A DNA stretch of 64,000 nt from Lactobacillus sp. ESL0700. Its GTDB lineage: Bacteria > Bacillota > Bacilli > Lactobacillales > Lactobacillaceae. The stretch is taken from contig NZ_CP113930.1 of NCBI RefSeq assembly GCF_029392095.1, positions 310,001-374,000 of the forward strand. The letters are read 5' to 3'. How positions within the stretch are numbered: position 1 is the first letter of the stretch; every line of letters begins with the position of its first letter. Under the pieces are notes generated by a model. That model saw nothing but the letters and a program-made list of their open reading frames with translations. It was not told the DNA's origin and did not search any database. A program made the translations under genes and the position numbers. This document shows, piece by piece, positions 43,195 to 52,149 of this stretch.

Positions 43195-45195
43195 CTACTT
43201 AAAACTGTTTTCTTTAACGTATTTTCCACTATCGATGCAATAATAATTTTTGCCGTTAATTGTAACTACTGGGCCTAAGACAAGCAATGAATGATTTTTC
43301 TTTAATGACTTTTGTCGTGCTTTTTTACCAAATTGATTATAAACGTAAGCATTATGCCGTAACTTTTTAACTGTAAATTGTGGTTTTTGCTTACCGCTAT
43401 ACATTACATAAGTAGCGGTAGGGCACTTAGCATTTGCTTGATTGTATAGGGTCTGTAATTCGCCAGTTGTAAAGGTTTTACCGTTTGGCTTATTGACGGT
43501 TCCTGTACCGATTGCTTGAATATAGTCTTTGCCACTTGCAAGGCTTGCATCAGGATAAATCCGGTGATGACCTAGCTTTAAAATGAAGCCGTTGGGATCA
43601 CCCGTGTTTTTGAGCATATCTTGAATTAAATCGGTTCGATCAAATTTGTTATGAATAATGTGGTTAGTATCGAAGTTGCTGAGATCAAGTTTGATCAGCT
43701 TAGTATCGTCTTGGAAGGTGAAGCGATTGTGCGTGACCTTTTTGGTATTAAAGCTTGATAAATTGATGGTCCGCAAGTTTTTAGCACCTTTGAACATTCC
43801 GCTCATCCGACGTAATTTCTTGGTGTTGAAACTTGATAAATCAAGGTCGATTAAACTAGTTGTACCGTTAAACATGTCGGTCATGTCGGTCACTTTTTTG
43901 GTATTAAAATGGCTTAAATCGATACTGGTTAAATTAGGAGTATCGCGGAACATGCTGTTCATATTGGTAACGTTGCTGGTGTTAAAATTGTGTACATCAA
44001 TTTTGGCTAAGCCGCTACCTTTGAACATTTGGTCCATATCAGTCACATTTTTAGTATTAAAACTAGAAATATTTAGCTTGGCTAAGTTGGTATCGCCAGC
44101 AAATAAGCCTTCCATGTTGGTAACTTGGCTTGTATCAAAGCTTGAAAGGTCCAGCTCGGTCAAATTCGGGTCACTTTCAAAGACCAACAACATGCGCTTA
44201 ACGTTTTTAGTATTAAAATTATGCAAATCAAGCTTGGTTAAAGCTGTGTCGCGTTCAAACATGCCACTAATGTCAGTTGCTTTGGCAGTATCCAGGCCGC
44301 TGGCATCAATTGCTGGCAGTTTGGGATTATTACTGAGCATGCTGTTAAAATCAGTTACATTATGAGTATCTAATTTACCTAAATTAAGGGCAACTAATTG
44401 CGGATTATTGGCAATCATACTGCGCATGTTGGTGACTTTACTGGTGTTTAAATTGCTAAGATTGAGTTCGGTTACACCAGTTCCTGAAAACATGTTAGCC
44501 ATATTGGTAACGTTGCTCGTGTCAAAATTGGCGACGTTCAGCTTAGTAACATTCGGGGTGTAATCAAACATTCCTTCCATATTAGTAACTTTTGCGGTGT
44601 TGCACTTACTTACATCAAGGTTAGTTAATTTGTCATCACCAGCAAACATCCACGCCATGTCGGTAACCTTACTGGTATCAAAGTTGCTTAAGTCTAAATT
44701 GCGCAAATTATTGTCTTCTTTAAATAAAAAGTGCATGTTGGTTACATTACTGGTATCAACTTTGTCTAATCCAGTAATGTCTTCTAGGCCTTCAAGTTGG
44801 CAGAAAAGGTAGCGCGAATCGGCTGGTAACTTAATTTGCCCGGTGAAGACAAGGTGCTTAAGTTTACTATCTCTATAAACTTGCTCCTCAGTATCTTCGT
44901 CGCCGAATTTACTGCTGCTAGTAACAATTTGTGCTAACTGCTCAGTTCCCAATTGGTTACCTTTGGTTCCTGGACTAATGGTTAATGTCTGGGAGTTTTT
45001 ATTGTACGTCCAAACACACTCACCGTCGTTACCAGTGGTGATTTGACTGTCAGTTAGTTCAGTTGACGTTTGATTGTCAGTAGGTGCAGCGGCATTAATA
45101 GTAGTATCTGTACCAGCTAAAATAGCTGCGCTAACGGCAACTGCATTGAATAGTAATAGTTGCTTTTTGTTTTTTAAAAAACATTTTTTCTTCAT
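43195..45195 (-). CDS. BspA-type leucine-rich-repeat surface protein with SLAP-like C-terminus
   Basis: The 666-residue protein has a signal peptide (residues 1-36, ending INAAAP). About residues 120-530 consist of some 16 tandem repeats of roughly 23 residues with the pattern DTSKVTDMxxMFxxxxxLTxLDLSxFN (BspA/DUF285 type). The C-terminal ~60 residues (KLRHNAYVYNQFGKKARQKSL ... GKYVKENSF) form an SLAP-like wall-binding domain. Such proteins mediate adhesion or co-aggregation in other bacteria; the partner here is unknown. No LPXTG is present. The long open frames on the opposite strand arise from the repeats. Confidence 0.87.
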   Translation of the reverse strand: MKKKCFLKNKKQLLLFNAVAVSAAILAGTDTTINAAAPTDNQTSTELTDSQITTGNDGECVWTYNKNSQTLTISPGTKGNQLGTEQLAQIVTSSSKFGDEDTEEQVYRDSKLKHLVFTGQIKLPADSRYLFCQLEGLEDITGLDKVDTSNVTNMHFLFKEDNNLRNLDLSNFDTSKVTDMAWMFAGDDKLTNLDVSKCNTAKVTNMEGMFDYTPNVTKLNVANFDTSNVTNMANMFSGTGVTELNLSNLNTSKVTNMRSMIANNPQLVALNLGKLDTHNVTDFNSMLSNNPKLPAIDASGLDTAKATDISGMFERDTALTKLDLHNFNTKNVKRMLLVFESDPNLTELDLSSFDTSQVTNMEGLFAGDTNLAKLNISSFNTKNVTDMDQMFKGSGLAKIDVHNFNTSNVTNMNSMFRDTPNLTSIDLSHFNTKKVTDMTDMFNGTTSLIDLDLSSFNTKKLRRMSGMFKGAKNLRTINLSSFNTKKVTHNRFTFQDDTKLIKLDLSNFDTNHIIHNKFDRTDLIQDMLKNTGDPNGFILKLGHHRIYPDASLASGKDYIQAIGTGTVNKPNGKTFTTGELQTLYNQANAKCPTATYVMYSGKQKPQFTVKKLRHNAYVYNQFGKKARQKSLKKNHSLLVLGPVVTINGKNYYCIDSGKYVKENSFK

Positions 45196-45363
45196 ATTAA
45201 TCTCCTATATTATTTATTACTTACCGCTATTGTAAATGTTTAGTTATTAAAAGTTAATTAGGATTAATAAAATTTTGCTTTTCTATTTAAAAGTGGGGGT
45301 AATTGGTTTAAGATAGCCTCTGTAATTTGTTGGAAGATTAATAGAGGTCTCAATAATAACATT

Positions 45364-46074
45364 ATGAATACTGGTAAAAATAAGACAATCGTATTTGGTC
45401 ATCGTGGTTATCCCGCAAAATTTGCGGAAAACTCGCTTGAAGGTTTTCGCAATGCGATTAAGAATGGCGTTGAAGGTGTTGAATTTGACGTTCACTTAAC
45501 TAAGGATGGCGTCCCAGTTGTGATGCACGACGAACGTGTTGATCGCACAACTGATGGTCAGGGCTATATCAAGGATTTTACGTTAGTAGAGCTGCGGCAA
45601 TTGCATTTGGCTAACGGTGAGCCGGTGCCAGAATTGCGTGAGCTCTTTGACTTGCTTAGCGGCAAGGACATTCTAATTAACTTGGAGTTTAAGACGGGAA
45701 TTATTCATTATCAAGGGATTGAAAAGACGGTATTGTCTTTGGCAAAGCAATACCAATTTGTTCATCCGCTTATTTATTCGTCCTTTGATTACGTAACGTT
45801 AAAGAATTGCCAAGAAATTGATCCTAACCAGATTTACTGTTATTTGACAGATCAGGATGTTACTAACTCAGCCAAATTAATTAAGGAAAATCATTTTGCT
45901 GGGATTCATCCGGGAAAATTTCTTACTTCACAAGAAGCGATTACGCAGCGGATTTGGACTGTTGACGATCCAGCTGTTGCCAAAAAATACTTCCAGCGTC
46001 ATGTCGCCGGAATTTTTACCAATAATTATCCTGTAATGATTAAATTGCGGAATCAGGTGCAGGGGCAAGTATAG
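45364..46074 (+). CDS. Glycerophosphodiester phosphodiesterase
   Basis: The 236-residue GDPD TIM barrel opens with FGHRGYPAKFAENSLEGF, carrying the catalytic His and Glu. GVEFDVHLTKDGVPVVMHDERVDRTTDG supplies the metal ligands and the second His. It cleaves glycerophosphodiesters to glycerol-3-phosphate plus alcohol, or degrades teichoic acid/lipid head groups. No signal peptide, so cytoplasmic. The ribosome site is not strong. Monocistronic. Confidence 0.9.
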   Translation: MNTGKNKTIVFGHRGYPAKFAENSLEGFRNAIKNGVEGVEFDVHLTKDGVPVVMHDERVDRTTDGQGYIKDFTLVELRQLHLANGEPVPELRELFDLLSGKDILINLEFKTGIIHYQGIEKTVLSLAKQYQFVHPLIYSSFDYVTLKNCQEIDPNQIYCYLTDQDVTNSAKLIKENHFAGIHPGKFLTSQEAITQRIWTVDDPAVAKKYFQRHVAGIFTNNYPVMIKLRNQVQGQV

Positions 46075-46167
46075 TAAATTAGCCAAAAATTAAAAAATAA
46101 TTGTAGAAAAATGATGATATTAATTGTATAATTTGTTCATATGAAAAAGAAAGTTTGGTGAAATTAT

Positions 46168-47349
46168 ATGGTTAAATTAATCAATTATATGAAAAAAGGC
46201 TTAGCAGATGCTCCTTCAAATCCGATTTTGAAGTTTTCTGATTATGCTAGTAAGATTCCGGATGTTGTTAAGTTCACGTTGGGTGAGCCTGACTTTAACA
46301 CGCCAGAACATATTAAGGAAGCTGCCAAGAAGAGTATCGACGATAACCATTCTCACTATGCACCTTCTAACGGTACAATGGGGCTCAGAACGGCAGCAAG
46401 TCAATTTTTAGCTAAAAAATATGGTCAAAAGTATGACCCAGCTACTGAAGTTTTGGTAACTAATGGGGTAACTGAATCAATTTTTGATGCAGAAGTTGCA
46501 TGCTTAAATCCTGGCGATATAATGGTTGTTCCAACACCAGCTTTCTCATTATATATGACTGATGAAACTGTGCTGGGGACAGGTGTTAAAATCGTTGAGA
46601 TTGATACTTCTGAAGACGACTTTAAGTTGACACCAGCTAAGCTGCAAAAAGTTCTTGATGAGTACGGCGACAAGGTTCGGATGCTTGTAATGAACTACCC
46701 AAGCAACCCAACTGGTGCAATGTACAGTCAAGCAGAACTTGATGCTTTAGCCGATGTTGTCCGTGATAAGCCAATTTTTGTTGTCTGTGATGAAATTTAC
46801 AGTGAATTAAATTACGATCAACCACATGCCTCAATGGAAAAGAGCTTGCATGATCAAGTAATCTTGATGAACGGGGTTTCTAAGTCATGGGCAATGACTG
46901 GTTACCGGATTGGGATTGTTTGTGCGCCAAAGGATATTTTGGAACAAATTGCCAAAGTTCACCAAGCAGCTAACACTACTGAGCCGACACCGATGCAAGA
47001 TGCCGCTGAAGAAGCCTTTAAGAACGGGATGGATGATTCACAACCAATGAAGGCAGAATTCTTAAAGCGGCGCGATGTTCTTTACAATGGTTTAACTAAG
47101 ATTGGTTTTGAATGCGTCAAGCCAAATGGTGCTTTCTACATTTTTGCTAAAATTCCGGATGGCTTAGAACAAGACGATGAAAAGTTCATTTATGAATTGG
47201 TTGATAAGGCTCGCGTAGCCGTAACTGCCGGTTCCTGCTTTGACAAAGGCGGCAAGGGCTGGATTAGATTTTCTTATGCCGTTTCGATGGATGTCATTAA
47301 TGAAGGCCTGAAGCGACTGGAAAAGTTCGTCAAAGAAAATAAGAAATAA
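46168..47349 (+). CDS. PLP-dependent aminotransferase class I/II
   Basis: The 393-residue fold-type I aminotransferase has the family motif YPSNPTGAMYSQAELDAL, CDEIYSEL with the Asp that contacts PLP, and the Schiff-base Lys in NGVSKSWAMTGYRIG. It most resembles AspC/PatA/AraT-type enzymes. The amino donor (aspartate, aromatic or other) cannot be set by eye. A TTTGGTGA ribosome-like site precedes the ATG. It is followed by the tRNA-Tyr/tRNA-Gln cluster. Confidence 0.87.
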   Translation: MVKLINYMKKGLADAPSNPILKFSDYASKIPDVVKFTLGEPDFNTPEHIKEAAKKSIDDNHSHYAPSNGTMGLRTAASQFLAKKYGQKYDPATEVLVTNGVTESIFDAEVACLNPGDIMVVPTPAFSLYMTDETVLGTGVKIVEIDTSEDDFKLTPAKLQKVLDEYGDKVRMLVMNYPSNPTGAMYSQAELDALADVVRDKPIFVVCDEIYSELNYDQPHASMEKSLHDQVILMNGVSKSWAMTGYRIGIVCAPKDILEQIAKVHQAANTTEPTPMQDAAEEAFKNGMDDSQPMKAEFLKRRDVLYNGLTKIGFECVKPNGAFYIFAKIPDGLEQDDEKFIYELVDKARVAVTAGSCFDKGGKGWIRFSYAVSMDVINEGLKRLEKFVKENKK

Positions 47350-47367
47350 AATTTAAGTAATTTTTAC

Positions 47368-47396
47368 TTGCAATTACGCACGTTTTTCGGTAATAT
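47368..47396 (+). promoter_or_regulatory. Promoter of tRNA-Tyr/tRNA-Gln
   Basis: TTGCAA, a 17-base spacer and TAATAT; an overlapping TATAAT at 47394 gives a longer spacer. Confidence 0.5.
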
Positions 47397-47412
47397 AATT
47401 AACGTGCGTTAT

Positions 47413-47494
47413 GGAGGAGTAGCGAAGTGGCTAAACGCGGCGGTCTGTAAAACCGCTCTCTCTGAGTTCGGCGGTTCGAATCCACCCTCCTCCA
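47413..47494 (+). tRNA. tRNA-Tyr (anticodon GTA)
   Basis: An 82-base cloverleaf with a long variable arm, acceptor GGAGGAG / CTCCTCC, anticodon loop CTGTAAA and T-arm GGCGGTTCGAATCCACC. Confidence 0.95.
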
Positions 47495-47499
47495 TTGAT

Positions 47500-47570
47500 T
47501 GGGTTATAGCCAAGCGGTAAGGCACTAGTTTTTGGTACTAGTATGCGCTGGTTCGAATCCAGCTAACCCA
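47500..47570 (+). tRNA. tRNA-Gln (anticodon TTG), second copy
   Basis: A 71-base tRNA identical to 37084-37154. It lies five bases after tRNA-Tyr, so the two are co-transcribed. Confidence 0.95.
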
Positions 47571-47599
47571 ATAATTCTTAAAAGAATTACCCAACCCTA

Positions 47600-47637
47600 A
47601 AAGAAGCAACTTCTGAATAGAAGTTGCTTCTTTTTTA
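47600..47637 (+). terminator. Terminator of the tRNA operon
   Basis: AAGAAGCAACTTCT / AGAAGTTGCTTCTT hairpin followed by T run. Confidence 0.88.
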
Positions 47638-47640
47638 ACA

Positions 47641-47672
47641 AAAAAATATCCAGCCTACCGACTGGATATTAG
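47641..47672 (-). terminator. Terminator of the SLAP protein gene
   Basis: AATATCCAG / CTGGATATT; on the minus strand it is followed by a T run just after the stop codon. Confidence 0.75.
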
Positions 47673-47681
47673 TTTTAATTA

Positions 47682-48701
47682 TTAAAAGTTAGCCCGTTTA
47701 ATGTAGCGGTTATTGTCAACGATGTAGTAACGTTGACCCTTGATTAAAACGGAGCTGCCGTAAGTGCGAATACTGGACTTAGCAGATAATACCTTGTGAC
47801 CAATCCGCTTACCGTGCTTATTATATAGGTAAGAATTGTGAGTCAAGGTCCGCTTAGTACCATCAATGTTAGCTGCTAAGACGCGCTTATTACCGTGGTC
47901 AAATTCGTAATATTGTTTGCCATTAATTGTTTCACTAATGGCAGCGTAGCACTTAGTACCAATCTTTAAAATCAGTTTATTAGTCCGCTTGCCATTTTCG
48001 TCATAAATGTAAGCCTTGTGCTTAAGAACACCATTAATGACTAACCCATCAACATCACCAGGACGTTGTGGTGTTGGGTTGATTTCGACTAAGTCGCCTT
48101 TTTTAATGTATTGATTTTGGTCAATTAAGTAGTATTCAGTACCGTTGATGCTAACAGGATCGCCAAAGGTAGGGATGTATTGGTCTTTAGCTAAAACAAT
48201 TGGCAATCCTTGGTTACCGTTTTGATCATAAATGTAAGAATCGCGAGCAAGTTCGCGAGTTTTGCGGTCAATGTTTCCGGCAGCGATATATAATTGGTTC
48301 TTTAAGTTGTAGAACTTACGGTTATTGATTAAAGTCGTACCGTAAGTTTCAACAGTTGAACCAGCATTCATTGTTACATCATTGGCCCGTTTGCCGTCTT
48401 GATTGTACAAAAAGGCATTGTGGACTAACGTTTTTTCTTCAGGATCAAAAGATTCCGTTAATTTTTGACGAACAACTGGTTTATCATCAGCATCGTTAGT
48501 CTTAGCTGGGGCACTTGTTACCTCGGCCTTAGGTGCAGTCGCGGTTTGTGTTGTCTTAGCATCAGTAGTCGCCGCATTTACAGTTTGCTTACTGAGACCA
48601 ACTACGCCAGAGGTAAGAGCCAAGCCGATTAATCCAAACTTGATAATATTTTTACTTGAGAAACGATCATAGCCAGTTAATTGTTGACGGTTATGTTTCA
48701 T
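47682..48701 (-). CDS. SLAP-domain surface-layer-associated protein
   Basis: The 339-residue secreted protein has a long N-terminal region with signal peptide (about residues 20-45, GLALTSGVVGLSKQTVNAAT). A Thr/Ala-rich spacer is followed by five or so SLAP repeats such as LTHNSYLYNKHGKRIGHKVL and LKHKAYIYDENGKRTNKLIL. SLAP domains bind secondary wall polymers and hold S-layer-associated proteins at the surface. Function beyond wall binding is unknown. Confidence 0.87.
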   Translation of the reverse strand: MKHNRQQLTGYDRFSSKNIIKFGLIGLALTSGVVGLSKQTVNAATTDAKTTQTATAPKAEVTSAPAKTNDADDKPVVRQKLTESFDPEEKTLVHNAFLYNQDGKRANDVTMNAGSTVETYGTTLINNRKFYNLKNQLYIAAGNIDRKTRELARDSYIYDQNGNQGLPIVLAKDQYIPTFGDPVSINGTEYYLIDQNQYIKKGDLVEINPTPQRPGDVDGLVINGVLKHKAYIYDENGKRTNKLILKIGTKCYAAISETINGKQYYEFDHGNKRVLAANIDGTKRTLTHNSYLYNKHGKRIGHKVLSAKSSIRTYGSSVLIKGQRYYIVDNNRYIKRANF

Positions 48702-48954
48702 ATAGAATCCAACCTTTCTAAAGTTTCTTTAATAGTATTGTACTATTTTCTAAAATACACCTTCATTTTACCTTAAAATCAAGATTTTCTCGAATGTTTT
48801 TTGTTAAAAACAATTTGCTTAAATTAGGCCAAGCAAATTAAAATAAAGGGGAAGCAATGAGTAAGATTTACTTTTACAAGTTAGTTTTAACTATTGACCT
48901 TGAAAAAATAGTACAATGATAGCTAGTTTACTGTTCACTGAGAAAGGGATTGTT

Positions 48955-50073
48955 ATGCCAAGACTAATTAAAGTGGGAGCTGGTGGTGGTGAAATCAGCT
49001 GGCATGAGGCGTTGAAGGATTTACGCGCTGATGATGTGATGTTTTTGGAGCCGGGATTTTATGAATTGCCGCAAGGAATTACCTTAGCAGATATTACAAT
49101 TAAGGGTACTGGCAGCCTGCCCGAAGATACGACGATTTTGGGGTATGTTAATGTTGCAGCTGACAGTCGCTTCGTTAATTTAGAAAATTTATGCATTAAC
49201 ACAAATAATGATAATAATACTTTGTTTGTGCCGGCTGAGGCGAATACTTATCTTAGTCTGCGTAATTGTGTCATCAAGGGCTTTGGCAGTGATACGGCAG
49301 CGATTGCGGCTAACGGTAAGATTACGCTGGAACTTTATTCAACTAAGATTATGAACGGCTCGGTGTCATTGTTTGCGGATGCCGATTTTCGCTTGGAAAT
49401 GAACGATTCTTCTATTGAAAATGTGGCCGAAGAATTTGGCGTTTTGGCTTTGGAAGGTCGCGGGACAGCGATAATTAATAATTCGCGCATTCACGGCAGT
49501 ATTGATACTTTTGTCAAAACTAATGCCGAAGTGGATTTGAATAATTCGGTTGCCGATACGATTTTATTGCAAGGGAAAACATGGCTGAATATGCTAAACA
49601 GCAAGATTTTGTCTGATGATGACGCTTGTATGTATATTACCGATGACTCTTGGGTGAATATCGTTGATAGTTATTTCACCGGCGGAATATATTTGGATAA
49701 AAAGCCTCATGTGATTGTTCAAAATAGTCAGCTTAGTCGGATAATTGCAGTTAATGAAACGCAAATTACCCTGATTAATTCGGTAATTTTAAATCATGCG
49801 GACTTTCAAGACACCGCAAATTGTATTGCACGACGCGTAACCTTTAATGGTGGCAATGAATACCAATATTTTTTGGCACTAGGTGACAAGGCACAAATTG
49901 AAGGACACGACTTAGTGTTTAACCCTAACGGTGCAAGTTTAGCAGTTCAGGATAATGCGCAGATGCGGGTTAGTGTAGTGGCTTCAAGCGAGGAATTATT
50001 GCCAGTGGAATGCAGCTCAAAAGCCAATGTCAATATCTTAGGAATTAAATGGACCGCTAAGAAAAAATCGTGA
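48955..50073 (+). CDS. Right-handed beta-helix (pectate-lyase-like fold) protein, function unknown
   Basis: The 372-residue product starts MPRLIKVGAGGGEISWHEAL. It continues with regularly spaced short strands (LENLCINT, LRNCVIKG, MNDSSIEN, INNSRIHG, LNNSVADT, MLNSKILS, VQNSQLSR), each an Asn/Ser ladder typical of parallel beta-helices. There is no signal peptide, so it is cytoplasmic. The ATG at 48955 after AAAGGG is preferred over the ATG at 48916, which overlaps a TACAAT box. It is followed by a GntR gene. I see no catalytic pattern of polysaccharide lyases. Confidence 0.72.
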   Translation: MPRLIKVGAGGGEISWHEALKDLRADDVMFLEPGFYELPQGITLADITIKGTGSLPEDTTILGYVNVAADSRFVNLENLCINTNNDNNTLFVPAEANTYLSLRNCVIKGFGSDTAAIAANGKITLELYSTKIMNGSVSLFADADFRLEMNDSSIENVAEEFGVLALEGRGTAIINNSRIHGSIDTFVKTNAEVDLNNSVADTILLQGKTWLNMLNSKILSDDDACMYITDDSWVNIVDSYFTGGIYLDKKPHVIVQNSQLSRIIAVNETQITLINSVILNHADFQDTANCIARRVTFNGGNEYQYFLALGDKAQIEGHDLVFNPNGASLAVQDNAQMRVSVVASSEELLPVECSSKANVNILGIKWTAKKKS

Positions 50074-50152
50074 TAAAAATCTAGCCGTTTTTGTTTGTGC
50101 AAATTAGACCAATTTAGATTATAATAAAAGGACACATTTGGAGGAGTGCCTC

Positions 50153-50851
50153 ATGGAAGAACCAATGTACATCAAAATTCATAATCAGATTAAACGCGAC
50201 ATTGAAAATCACGTCTATCGTGTTGGCAGCAGGATCCCTGCCGAGCGGCAGTTGGCGCTAAAGTTTGGTGTGTCCCGCATGACGCTGCGACAGGCGATTA
50301 AGACCTTAGAGGATGAGGGGATTTTGGAGCGCCGCCTTGGCAGTGGTACTTATGTTGCCAGCCAGAAGGTCCAGGAAAAAATGTCGGGCATCATGTCATT
50401 CACCGAGATTACACATGCTAACGGACAGACACCATCAAGTAAGTTAATTTCCTATCATATTGGTAAACCATCTTTATCAGAAAAAGAGCGGCTGAACCTT
50501 GCCGATAATGAAGAAATTTTGCGGATGGAACGGATTCGTTATGCCGATGAGGTGCCGATCTGTTATGAAGTGGTTACTATTCCGTATCGCTTAATTCAAA
50601 AAATGTCTAAATCTGATATTTCTTCGCACTTATACCAAACTTTGGCCAAAAACGGTTATGAAGTTGGTCAGGTGACCGAGCATATTTCGGCGGCTGTTGC
50701 TAATGAAAATGCGGCGCGCTTATTAGATGCCCGCAAGGGTGAGGCCTTAATTACAAGGTTGCAGGTAACGGAACTGACAACTGGTGAGCCGTTTGAATAC
50801 ACGCGAGCTAGCTATGTTGCTGATCGGTTCGAATTTACCTTTTCAAAATAA
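50153..50851 (+). CDS. GntR-family regulator, HutC subfamily (NagR/YvoA-like)
   Basis: The 232-residue protein has a winged helix at residues 5-72 (PAERQLALKFGVSRMTLRQAIKTLEDEGILERRLGSGTYVAS). A UTRA domain follows. The start is the ATG eight bases after GGAGG; the in-frame TTG at 50138 is part of that site. A half operator TAGACCAAT lies at about 50106. The sequence is similar in type to the GlcNAc regulator NagR/YvoA. The nag genes are not in the window, so the regulon is unknown. Confidence 0.82.
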   Translation: MEEPMYIKIHNQIKRDIENHVYRVGSRIPAERQLALKFGVSRMTLRQAIKTLEDEGILERRLGSGTYVASQKVQEKMSGIMSFTEITHANGQTPSSKLISYHIGKPSLSEKERLNLADNEEILRMERIRYADEVPICYEVVTIPYRLIQKMSKSDISSHLYQTLAKNGYEVGQVTEHISAAVANENAARLLDARKGEALITRLQVTELTTGEPFEYTRASYVADRFEFTFSK

Positions 50852-50860
50852 AATAAAATA

Positions 50861-50897
50861 AAACTCTGAATTAACTAAAGTTAGTTCAGAGTTTTTT
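50861..50897. terminator. Bidirectional terminator
   Basis: AAACTCTGAATTAACT / AGTTAGTTCAGAGTTT between convergent genes, with A and T tracts on either side. Confidence 0.82.
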
Positions 50898-50900
50898 TAA

Positions 50901-51287
50901 TTATTTCAAGTCTTCTTTGATTTTACTAGTTGAAATCCCAGGAGTGCGAGGTAAATAGACGACCTTACAATATGGTTTAAGAAAATCGAATTTACCTTCC
51001 CAGTCATTGCCCATGACGAAGGTATCAATGTCGTATTTTTGAACATCACTAATTTTTTGTTCCCAACCATCTTCTGGGATGACTTCGTCAACGTAGCGAA
51101 TTGCTTCCAAAATGTATTTGCGTTCGGCATAATTGTTGTAGGATTCCTTGTGCTTTTGCAGCTGGTTAAATTCATCAGTTGAAAGGCCGACAATTAAGTA
51201 GTCGCCCATTTCCTTTGCCCTTTTGAGCAGGCGAACATGTCCGTAGTGCAGTAGATCGAATGTGCCGTAAGTAATAACTTTTTTCAT
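50901..51287 (-). CDS. tagD: Glycerol-3-phosphate cytidylyltransferase
   Basis: The 128-residue nucleotidyltransferase has TYGTFDLLHYGHVRLLKRA, carrying the HxGH motif, and RTPGISTSKIKEDL near the end, the ISTSxI CTP-binding signature. Length matches TagD/TarD (about 130). It makes CDP-glycerol for wall teichoic acid. It is divergent from tagA, which supports a wall teichoic acid context. Confidence 0.93.
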   Translation of the reverse strand: MKKVITYGTFDLLHYGHVRLLKRAKEMGDYLIVGLSTDEFNQLQKHKESYNNYAERKYILEAIRYVDEVIPEDGWEQKISDVQKYDIDTFVMGNDWEGKFDFLKPYCKVVYLPRTPGISTSKIKEDLK

Positions 51288-51416
51288 TTTGTAAACGCTC
51301 CTATTTGTGCAGCTACCTTAATCGTATCATATTTATAGTATATAAGTTAAAACATATCCCGCAAGGCCTAATTGTTTGCTAAAATAAGATTAAAAAGTGC
51401 TCTAGGAGGCTGACAA

Positions 51417-52148
51417 TTGAGTAAAGTAAACGTTTTAGGGATTGACTTCGATAACAAAAGTTTCACCCAATTTCAAAATGAATTTGTTGGTCGGATTAAT
51501 ACCCACCAGTCAACTTTTGTTGTTACTGCTAATCCCGAGATTGTAATGGCGGCGAATGAAAATCCTGAATTTATGAAAATCCTGAATTTTGATGCTGATT
51601 ACATTACACCCGATGGTATTGGAATTGTGAAGGCAGCTAAAATGTTAAACACACCGCTTAAGGAGCGGGTAACGGGCTATGATTTATTTGTGTGGCTGAT
51701 GAAGCTCGCTAACGAGCGCAATTTGCGGGTATATTTAATTGGTGCTAAACCAAGCGTTATTCATGCTATCCAGGAAAAAATTGCCCGCGAATATTCGGGA
51801 ATTCAATTAGTTGGTGCCGAAAATGGCTATTTTAACGAAGACCTGGAAGTTATGGCTTATCAGATTGAACGGACAGAACCTGACTTGGTGTTTGCTGCAT
51901 TGGGTTCCCCAAGACAGGAAAAGCTGCTGTCACTTTTGCGGAAGAACTTGCTGCCCGCATTAATGATGGGAGTTGGCGGCAGCTTCGACGTCTTTTCAGG
52001 AGCTGTTAAGAGAGCACCATTATTTTGGCAGCATGCCCATCTTGAGTGGTTTTACCGTTTAGTTAAAAACCCGAGCCGCTTTAAACGGATGATGGTTTTG
52101 CCGAAATTTGTCCACGAAATTCACGAAGAAAAAAAGGAAAAGAAGTAA
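51417..52148 (+). CDS. tagA: WecG/TagA/CpsF-family glycosyltransferase
   Basis: The 243-residue member of GT26 has VVTANPEIVMAANENPEF, the conserved TPDGIG(I/V) motif and GSPRQEKLL. TagA adds ManNAc to undecaprenyl-diphosphate-GlcNAc in teichoic acid linkage units. The start is a TTG seven bases after AGGAGG; no ATG is suitable. It abuts the GT4 gene. Confidence 0.9.
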   Translation: MSKVNVLGIDFDNKSFTQFQNEFVGRINTHQSTFVVTANPEIVMAANENPEFMKILNFDADYITPDGIGIVKAAKMLNTPLKERVTGYDLFVWLMKLANERNLRVYLIGAKPSVIHAIQEKIAREYSGIQLVGAENGYFNEDLEVMAYQIERTEPDLVFAALGSPRQEKLLSLLRKNLLPALMMGVGGSFDVFSGAVKRAPLFWQHAHLEWFYRLVKNPSRFKRMMVLPKFVHEIHEEKKEKK

Positions 52149-52149
52149 C

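Noticed and set aside
43658-44365. 235-codon open frame on the plus strand inside the BspA-type gene
   Set aside because: It is the regular antisense shadow of the 23-residue repeats (recurring LVLKL patterns) and has no ribosome site.
43195-45195. CRISPR array or tandem DNA repeat in the BspA-type gene region
   Set aside because: The periodicity is protein-level, with codon-level divergence and no constant spacers. No CRISPR array or cas gene was seen in the window.
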